Origin: Setaria digitata
Taxonomy: Eukaryota; Nematoda; Chromadorea; Rhabditida; Setariidae
Reading direction: 5' to 3'
Length of the DNA stretch: 64,000 nucleotides
Assembly (NCBI GenBank): GCA_003640385.1
Contig: RCAB01000240.1
Span: 1-64,000 of the forward strand
A model generated the notes under the pieces. It saw only the letters and a program-made list of their open reading frames with translations, did no database searches and was not told the DNA's origin. Made by a program: the position numbers and the translations under genes. Below are positions 55,854-64,000 of the stretch, piece after piece (the first letter of the stretch is position 1; each line of letters starts with the position of its first letter).

Positions 55854-57509
55854 TTAAAGAAACCAACCATACAATGTCGCCGCTCCAATAGAGAACCTGA
55901 AAGAAAACTGAAGTATTAAAAATGAATTCTTCTTTCAAGAGGAAATATATTATGAATTAATAGAAACTAACCAGAAACAAGCATACATCATGTGATCATT
56001 TCTGTGGGTGACTCGTGTCTGACCACCAATCGGACCACCTTGAATAGTAGAGTCTGAAATGAGAATTAGATTAATTTCATTTCATGATTTTTGTACAAAT
56101 TAACAATTATTGCATCATCAGAGACATTTAAAGAAAAATTTCTAATTTTGAATTTTGATGTGACCAGGCAGGAATTCAAATTTCCTCACCATAGCATGCG
56201 TCAACGAGAATAGGAAGCGTGCCGTGCTTCTCTGCCATTTGTCTAACATCAGTATAAAACCAAAGATCCTTATCAGGATCATTTCTTCGGATGAAATTTG
56301 GCCTCTGAAATCGATTTAAAATAAATTTTGGAAAGACAAAGCATAATTGTTGGACAGTTCTATATACATTGTACATTCGACGTTTGATAAAAAATAAAGA
56401 AAGATGTAAGATTATTTCTAAAATACAATACTGACAATGCTAAATGCAGCAAATAACATATTCCCTTCAGGCTTATGAACAATCCTCGTCCTGGGCAAGC
56501 TTATAAAATTGGAATGAAATTTTAGATAAAGAATGGCGTCTAAAATTAGGGTTAAAAAATTATAATTATCTGTAATATAATTATGAACAACCTTTTCCGT
56601 ATGCCGAACTATCGCGTTGAACGTGACCTGTCCTTGGACTTGACCTTGAACCCGACTCGTGGGAGCAATCTTTTGCGGAGGTACCCATCCACGATTCACC
56701 AAAATGATATGGCTGTGTAAGAAGTTTCACACATAGCTCGTGAGAAAAAAATTCAAGAATTTTTTATAGCAATCAAACATGGATCAATGTCCAATTTTCT
56801 GTCTCCTGATGGTTAAATAATAAATCTACAGAGAGAGAAATTAAATCAACAGCATCTAATTTGATCTTAAAATGAACTGTTTTATATTGAAAATTTACCC
56901 TGACGGATAAAGCTTAAACGGAGTGATAACTTGCGCACCAGCGCTACCAAAATTATTTACGGGTGGTCTGTTCGTTTCGTCCCTACCTGAAAGGTTCATT
57001 CTTTGCTTCTACACATAATTTAAACAGTAATTTGCTTCTTTTTTTGATAACACAAAAAACGAAGCAGGTATATCGCATAATTTAAGCTTACCTTCATCGA
57101 ATCGCTGCCTTGGTTGCACGTAAAATTCATGGTCATGGAGAAATTCACCAATTACTTTTACTTTCGCATATTCAAGATCGTCCAGTAGCGACAAGCTAAA
57201 GTTCATCGAATTTAAATGCTTGTTCATCAGACGTTTAATCATATGTACGATTCATATGCAATTTACAGCCCTAAATACCCTTTTTTTTTTTTAAGGGGAA
57301 AACCCAAAAATTTAATTGATGTGTACCTTAATGAAATGAAAATCTTTCGAAATAATTATAAAGTATCACTTATCATCTGGAAATGGTATAACTTCTTGCT
57401 TCATTCTTTCGTCTATTTTTTTCAGCAAATTTGTTTTCCACTGCAGTCGTTGCAACTGCCATGCACCAAGAGCAAATGCCAGCAGTGGTGCACCCTGAAA
57501 ACATTCCCT

Positions 57510-57541
<32 letters not shown>

Positions 57542-58570
57542 AGGGATATATATATATAATGTTACTTCTGAAAATGAAAATATATACATATATATATATA
57601 TATATAATGTTACTTCTGAAAATGAACTTTAAAAACTAGCGGTCCCTTCAATTTACACATTTCCTTCTCTTCCACGTCAACTTAAATTCTGAAAAATTAG
57701 GTTTCAATCTGGAAAAACAAGTACCAGTCCAATAATGGAATTTCGCCAACTCTCTATTTTCTTCCCTGTTTTTGGACCTTTTCCTGAAGAAACATCTGGT
57801 AGTTTGTCAACCTGAAGTCGTCATTATTGTTACTTCAATAAATCTTTCTCTCTAATGATCTTTTTTAATTTATATTTGAAAATAACAGACAATGAAAGAT
57901 AATGCTCACAGGTCTTCTCTAAAATAATAAATTAGGTTTTTGATAAAGGCATATATACCTATAGTAGTAAAAACTGACCAAAAATGCGATATTTTGATTC
58001 ATAACACTATTTTCCCTTACAGCCAAACATGTAAGAGGTAATAAACAAATGAGGTCAAGAATTTGAATCAAGATCAAGAATAATTTGCACTAGTTAGAAA
58101 AAAATCTTGGCTAAATTATCGATGACCTATTTATTCTAAGCAAATTCTAAATTTAAAGTTCTTCTGAAGTAAATTTTAAATTAACTTAACTCAGCGGAAC
58201 GCCTCAAGTATATCTTTTTTTTTCAGATATTAAAGTAAATTCATTTTTTTCGAACAATTTTATTTCCCGTCGAAAGTATTTTTCTTCATATATATTCATT
58301 CATTCATTCATTCACTAATATGTAATTATCTCTTCGCTGATTTGAGCTCAAATTTTATGCAGAATTAATATTCCATTACTCGTTCTGCTATCCCATTCAT
58401 AGCATCAGACACGCGAAAAAGATGAAATAATTAGGATAGATGTTAAAATCAGTGAAACTTACATCATAAATTGATGAATTTCGAATGGAGCAACGTAGAA
58501 AGCATTTAACACTGCTATTGATAATGAACTGTTGCAAGAATTTATTAGTGAAACCACCAGAAATATTCAT
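55854..58570 (-). CDS. SURF1: SURF1, cytochrome c oxidase assembly factor, 9 exons, 290 aa
   Basis: Mitochondrial inner-membrane protein needed for early assembly of complex IV (COX1 maturation). Exons 58570-58463, 57811-57725, 57494-57370, 57195-57092, 56987-56900, 56712-56592, 56304-56190, 56053-55972 and 55896-55854 join in phase to 290 residues (human 300). The first 36 residues ([20 protein letters not shown]) look like a mitochondrial targeting peptide. The first membrane segment is about residues 61-77, ending in the family signature ALGAWQLQR. Other landmarks are [24 protein letters not shown], a [14 protein letters not shown] block, and [10 protein letters not shown]. The second membrane segment is [20 protein letters not shown] near the C-terminus. 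The N-terminal exon was chosen because its ATG, phase and donor all fit. Divergent from the DPF gene. Confidence 0.95.
57508..57640. repeat. AT repeats with a 48-base tandem duplication, SURF1 intron 2
   Basis: Two (AT)n tracts each followed by the same 20-base piece AATGTTACTTCTGAAAATGA, offset by 48 bases. The first tract also forms a palindrome around AAGGGATATA. Confidence 0.8.
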
Positions 58571-59692
58571 TGTTCCGATTCTTCAATAGAAATAATTCAT
58601 AACTAATTAAAAAAAAAAAAAATAGCAGAAGTACCTATCGTTATGCTTAGTATAGTAAAAAAGAAAAGGAAAGAAAAGCGTAAGAAACTTGAGAATCAAA
58701 GTCTACGGAAATTGTAGTGAATATCATTATGGCATAATATATTTTCACAATACCTTTTATTACAGAGTAATTTTTTCAAAAATTTTCGTTAACAGAAGTG
58801 CGAAATTTATCAAATTTGGATTTTTATTCGATGTAATGTAACTCTATCTCTATTAGAAAGTGAGGAATAGACTAAGAAGCAGCACATTTGCTTGTATAGC
58901 AAAATCTTCTATTTTTCGAGCGGTTAGCATCTTCATCAATCAACTAATTGAGCAGACAAAAATGAAGCGATGCTTGATTGATTCATTGATAGCGATAACT
59001 CACTTCAAATTCACTTATCAAACTGAATGAAATTGAAAATTCCGAATATTTTCCTTTTCTCCTCAATTCCGAACAAGACAGAATCAGTTCACATAAGCTA
59101 TAATACCAAGATGGGACAATCGAGAAAAATAGTACAAGAATTCTTATTGATATTTTTATTCAGATTAAGAAAATTAAATTACAGTAAACATAATTTTTAT
59201 TAATTTTAATCATAAATATGAGCTTCAACCACTTTTTGAGTATAACAAAAAAAAAAAAAAAACGAACGAAGAAGGAGAAAGCAGAGATATGATAATTAAA
59301 ATGGTGATAATTAACCAAACTGGAAATAAGCGAGAAGTTCCACTGGAGTTCCAAGTGAACTTTCCGAATTCAGAATTGATGAATGCAAGTATTTCTAAGC
59401 TTTCCAGCCACCTATTAGTTTCCAACAACTTTTCGGCTGGCCGAACCATATGTGGATGAATTAAATGGTTCGTCCAAGCAAATTTCTTGAAAATCAATGT
59501 GGCAGTGTTGTGGGCAATGATCTTTGGTGGTTAGACTGTTATCGGTTAGACTGCTTACCTTGCTAGGTTATTAATGATTTAGGAGGAGCAAGAGAGTTGA
59601 AGGTTGTGGCCAAGTGTGGAAGATGATGCTACTAGACTACTGATGATTTACACTGAACTGATGTATTTTTTTTTTTTTTTTTTAGGACAAGG
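58571..59692. promoter_or_regulatory. Divergent promoter region of SURF1 and DPF
   Basis: About 1.1 kb between the SURF1 start (minus) and the DPF start (plus), so both promoters should lie here. A long T run ending in TTTAG at 59667-59684 precedes the DPF ATG by 8 bases and is a likely trans-splice acceptor. Specific promoter motifs were not identified. A minus frame at 59225-59497 is unsupported. Confidence 0.5.
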
Positions 59693-62600
59693 ATGATATC
59701 AGAATCATTGTATATAGAAATGATGAAAAATTGCTCGAAATGGAACAGTCGAGTTGAAACAGAACGAAAGGGTCGATACACGGTGCTAGATCCTCAAACT
59801 GGGATAGCTCAACATCCATCACATCATGCTATCTATGAACTGTCAAATCGTTATCCACCATCGAATCCGTCACAGGTTTTTCTTTTTTTGCTTTCTTTTC
59901 TTTTCTTTTTTTTTTCCTCTCTCTCTCTTTTTTTCATGAATGAAGATCCTTTTTAAGGTTAAATCTTCAAAAAATTTTTTTTTTTGTATAGAGCATTTGG
60001 GCGACATTTTTCAAAGTGAAAAGTATTTTTTCCTAAGCCAGTGAAATGTAAGTAAAGCAATTATTACTTTATTGATGTCACGTTGTCTGCTAAATATTAC
60101 GAAACTTTAAAATTTTGCTGTAAGTTAGTAAGCTCAAAATAGTCCACGGAGTTCCAGTATGTATCATTCTGATTTTTTTTTTTTATTAATGCTAGGGTTA
60201 CATTTAGTTAATTGTTTGTTAACTATCACAGGTTAAGCTGAGATTAGCTTTCACCGCTCGTACTGTGAGCAGTGCCTTAGCGACAAGTATTTCTACGTTT
60301 TTTTTTTTCCTCATTTTTTTTTTTTTTTTTTGCATTTCTCACAAAAAAATTCATTCTATTTAATACATAGCATATTTAGCATTACTGTTTGTCTTGTTCT
60401 TAATTGTAGTAACATTAATTTTTATAACCGTTAGTAGCAACCCACTTAATTATCCTTTTTATTAATTTATAGTTACTGTTATGAATGCAATTATAAAACT
60501 TAAGTTGTTGTTGTTTGTTTCTTTGTTTGTTTAGTGGCATTCTTTGTACAATCGGTTTAGTTGTGTTTTGCTGTAGCAGTAATTATTGTTGTGTTGTCCT
60601 TATTATGGTCACTATAAAGGTAATAATGATAGGTGTTCATACCAGTTTTTTGTAGCATTCAAAATATCTCCTCATCCAAGTTGAAAATGTAGCATACTTG
60701 ATCCTCTGATCGGATTTTTTTTAGTCTTAGCCTTGCTTTTTAAATTATAAAAAGTTACCTTCCTGAATGCTAATTTTTTAACAGTATTGTATATATGGTA
60801 GCAGACGTTGGAAAAAGCGAAAATCGGCTCCGACATCGGATGCAACGGAAATGAAATATATATTAGAATGTAATCCAACAATCAGTGATGTAATAAATCA
60901 AGCTAGTTCAGTTGGTCAAGGTAATTATTGAATCCTCCACTTGCTTTTTTGCTGAAGTAATTTTTTTCTTGTATTAGAGAAGTCATCTAATTATTGACAA
61001 AAATGAATTTTTTTCTTTAAATTCCTTTAAGAAAGCGAATTTCTTGTAGCTTCACTTTATTTATCCCACAATTTTGTTATATATGCTACCTAAATTTTAC
61101 CCCTTCAATGTTCTTTCCAGATCCGACTGATTTTCAGTCACTGACAGCAATGGCAAATTCATCACTAGAAAATCATTTTACCGAAAGAAGGAAAGTCTAT
61201 GTAAGTTTCAATATCAGATCCTTTTACACAGAATTCTGTGAAGAACAATGACAATAAAAAAGGAATGCCGCATTTTGATGTAAATTTTTTAATGAAGCTT
61301 ATATTTAATTCGTTGTCCAGAATATTTCTAGACATAAAAGCTAGTAGCTAATTTTGTTTGAAGTAACAGCATTATTACCGAAGGAGGTTCTTGGGAGCTG
61401 TTTGATCATTAATTTCAATCCATTCTTTCCTGCTGATAGAGAAGTGTGTCTTTACAGATCATTAAAGAGTCAGGAGTAGATATGGAAGTAGAGGAAGCAA
61501 GCGAAGAAGATCCAGGAGAAGCTTCAGATGAAGAAGAATGGTCAGATGGCAGGAAAAAACGGAAAAGGAGAGGTGGACCGGGCGGAAGTCGGGGTGGGCG
61601 TAAAAATGCCACAGCCTTATCAGTAAATATACCACCTACGCAGGGATTTACACCGGATCCGAAACCTTTCTCTTGTAATTGTAAGTTTTTCAAAATTTCT
61701 TTATAAACTCTCACAAATTTTCCCAAAATTAATGGCTTGCTAACAAGTCATATTTTCTCCTTTAATTGACATAAGTAAAACATTTTTGGTTTCTCTTTTC
61801 CGGATTGCTGGAAACGTTATTTTAATTTGAGGTTCCTTTTAATTGCTTTGATCCGCACATTTTTTCAGTATGTGGTGCTAAGTATAAAAGTCGGCCAGGT
61901 TTAAACTACCATCGAGCTCATGTGCATGCAGATAATGTCAGTCCGTCAACAACGCCCCAGCCAGCACATCGTATTGATTGATTCTTTTGCTTTATTGGTT
62001 ACCAGTTTATTTATTGCTGAGGGATACAAAGATTTGGGTAGTTGTCATCTTCGGGTAGCATCCAGAACTTTCTCGGCTTATCATTACAACGATTCAAACG
62101 GGTTTACTTTCTCAAAGTATAACTGTATCAAAAAATGCTTGTTTTCGGTGATACACATTTTGTTGTTATCCATTTGCTTTCGGAAATGTCCAATTAGTAT
62201 TTTTTATATATATTAATAAGTATAAAAACTTTCTCCAATGAGGCTTTTTTTCGGCAGTAACACAACAAAGCGTAGTATTTTGAAGAAATCGGAAAAACTG
62301 AAGACATTTCAAATTTGGAAACCACAGAAGGTCAAAGATTGCTTAATTTTTAAGATTGGCTTATCGATTGCAGTGCTTCTGTAATGATGTACTGTTGGAA
62401 TAAGCACAACCCAGAATTATCACCGTGGGTAAAAGCTGTACCTAAATAGTGGAGCAGATATGACGGCCAGTTACAATTGTTTGGGGGAAATATGGTGTAT
62501 CCATTACAGCATGCTAAAGTTGCATTGTGTGTGTTGCTTGCGGGTTGCTCATTATGAGTGCTTTTCAGTGATGTCGCCGAGTATCGATGTGTCTACGGTT

Positions 62601-63559
62601 TGCGATTTATGTTTGGGTGATTGCAATCAAAACAAAAAAACAATGAAACCGGAACAGCTTATAAGCTGTCATGATTGTGGAAGATCAGGTAACTGTGTTG
62701 CAAGTCATATTATATGCTTTTTGCCTTTATTATTTCTGGCTTTCGCTGTTTGATTTCTTTCGCTGTTTGATTTCCTTGCAAATGCTTGGTCAGTGAAATC
62801 ATATTAACGTGCATGCAAGATATGTTGCATACATGTTTTGTGCCATTAAAATAGATTTCATCGTGCCAGTTATTAGAAAGAAAAGGAATTCTTTTTAGAT
62901 TCTAGTGAGCATGGTACTTTTAACTTCAGTGTAAACTTACTTCAACTTTTGTGGGCGGAAATGAGTAATTTTTGGATTTGATGTTGCTACAAAAAAGTAA
63001 GCTATGTCGTCTGACTGGAAATTCCATTTAGATGTTATGTTTTGGGTTTTCTCATGACATTTTCATGTGATTAGCTCGTGGTATTTGTAGGACATCCAAG
63101 CTGCCTTAAATTCACGGATAACATGCTTACATCTACCGGGAAGTATGGTTGGCAATGCATCGAATGTAAAAGTTGTGCGATTTGTGGATTCTCTGATAAT
63201 GATGTTAGTCTGTTTCCGTTTAGATCAAACGGCATCTGAATTATTGCTTTAATATAATTTAGTTTTAATGGGTGGAATTCATCGATGACAGATGTTTTGC
63301 GGAAGATCTTTCCATCAAATAGCAAATACATTTATATTCATATTTTGAATAATTTATAATGCAAAAAAGTTTTCAAGTTTAAGGAAGATATACATTTCAG
63401 GATCAGCTGTTATTTTGTGACGATTGTGATCGTGGCTTCCATCTCTATTGTTTGCGGCCACCGCTTCCACAAGCTCCGGAAGGAGAATGGAGTTGCCATT
63501 TATGTCAAAAGCAGTTCGGTGCACAAGCTTCGCTTCCAGCAGCAAATCCTAAGAAATGA
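59693..63559 (+). CDS. DPF: DPF/requiem (D4 family) chromatin protein with C2H2 and double PHD fingers, 8 exons, 371 aa
   Basis: BAF45-type subunit of SWI/SNF chromatin remodellers that reads acetylated or unmodified histone H3 tails. Exons 59693-59875, 60785-60920, 61121-61200, 61458-61680, 61869-61970, 62569-62688, 63091-63203 and 63401-63559 join in phase to 371 residues (human DPF2 391). The requiem N-terminal domain is residues about 1-80 ([36 protein letters not shown]). An acidic then RGG-rich linker follows, and a Kruppel finger with Cys206, Cys209, His222 and His227. PHD1 ligands are Cys253, 256, 275, 278, His283, Cys286, 304, 307. PHD2 ligands are Cys310, 313, 325, 328, His333, Cys336, 351, 354 ([13 protein letters not shown]). 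All zinc ligands are present. Exon 5 must be spliced at 61970, since reading on gives a stop. AATAAA at 63881-63886. Confidence 0.95.
60232..60286 (+). other. Possible cassette exon or small RNA in DPF intron 1
   Basis: A 55-base GC-richer segment between a TATCACAG acceptor and an AAGTATTT donor, open in the frame of exon 1 ([16 protein letters not shown]). Its length is not a multiple of three, so inclusion would shift the DPF frame. It also contains a short hairpin (GCTC..GAGC). Confidence 0.25.
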
Positions 63560-63960
63560 ACATATGCCTATCTTGATTGGATTTAACCATGAAGATGTTT
63601 CATCATATCCTTAAATACACTTGCATTTTCAAATGATCTGTAATGCTTTTTTTTTTTTTTTTTTTTTCAAAACTGTACTGTCTTTTATCGCTAATGTGCC
63701 GGTGAAATTATTTTCCCTGGCCAGTTATACTGTCTTCCATTTTTACAAGCTCATTGCTTGTTCTCGCATTTCTGGACGAAATCATACATTTTTCAGTGAT
63801 TATTAATCATAATATTTTTGTGTCATCAGATTCCCTGTGAAATTATCAGTTTTTCTTTATTCGAGACAATTTTGGGCGGGAATAAATGTGGAAAGTAAAA
63901 AAATCAACTCATATTTTAGTACTGCAATTGCACTGATTTATTTATAACGAAAAAACATAC
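63560..63960. other. Spacer downstream of DPF
   Basis: Contains a T run at about 63648-63667 and a poly(A) signal at 63881-63886. No gene. Confidence 0.6.
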
Positions 63961-64000
63961 CTCGAAATAACATGTCTAACGGGTTTTCCAGAGCAGTCCA
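63961..64000 (-). CDS. Possible partial exon at the right edge
   Basis: The last 40 bases, read on the minus strand, end in a good GTATGT donor. Two frames are open: one reads WTALENPLDMLFR, the other DCSGKPVRHVISR. Less AT-rich than the adjoining spacer. It may be the 3' end of an exon of the next gene, convergent with DPF, but the piece is too short to identify. Confidence 0.35.

Noticed and set aside
55673..55891. 72-codon plus-strand frame with charged composition
   Set aside because: It overlaps the last SURF1 exon on the other strand, lacks a plausible acceptor or partner exon, and matches no family I know.
61415..61726. 103-codon minus-strand frame
   Set aside because: Antisense shadow of DPF exon 4, whose plus-strand reading fits the family.

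Overview
The window looks like nuclear DNA of a nematode, most likely a filarial worm (family Onchocercidae). This is inferred from the very high A+T content, intron-rich genes with mostly 100-400 base introns, nematode-style T-rich splice acceptors, and proteins that align best with nematode or animal families. Many start codons sit 10-25 bases after an AG acceptor, as expected for spliced-leader trans-splicing. There is no prokaryotic sequence, CRISPR array, rRNA or recognisable tRNA. Exon models were built by hand from splice signals, reading phase and protein similarity recalled from known families. No database search was run.

Layout, left to right. (1) 288-1792 (+): a small AT-hook-rich basic protein. 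(2) 3086-9824 (-): a complete 19-exon HERC4-type ubiquitin ligase with seven RCC1 repeats and a HECT domain, including two GC-AG introns. (3) 13091-15038 (+): mitochondrial 3-hydroxyacyl-CoA dehydrogenase. (4) 15584-21941 (-): the large nuclear cap-binding subunit NCBP1/CBP80, about 22 exons, with a possible nested gene on the opposite strand in one intron (17148-17336). (5) 21942-37059: a 15 kb AT-rich stretch with no confident gene but several repeat families. (6) 37296-41146 (+): a MEC-2-like stomatin. (7) 41147-47962: a gene-free stretch with a 12-copy 42-base array and a 225-base duplication around an assembly N. (8) 47963-48531 (+): a minimal Hsp12-type small heat shock protein. (9) 49942-52977 (-): the microtubule plus-end protein EB1, with about 130 CA dinucleotides in intron 1. 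(10) 55854-58570 (-): SURF1, a cytochrome oxidase assembly factor. (11) 59693-63559 (+): a DPF/requiem chromatin protein with one C2H2 finger and two PHD fingers. (12) 63961-64000 (-): the edge of another possible gene.

The genes are housekeeping in character and unrelated in function: ubiquitin ligation, beta-oxidation, mRNA cap binding, membrane scaffolding, proteostasis, microtubules, complex IV assembly and BAF chromatin remodelling. They do not form an operon. Neighbours are mostly divergent or convergent with separate poly(A) signals. SURF1 and DPF share a 1.1 kb divergent intergenic region. The most notable items are the two GC-AG introns, the possible nested small gene, the array open on both strands, and the repeat families of the gene-poor stretch. 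I saw no clear candidate for a wholly new biological system.
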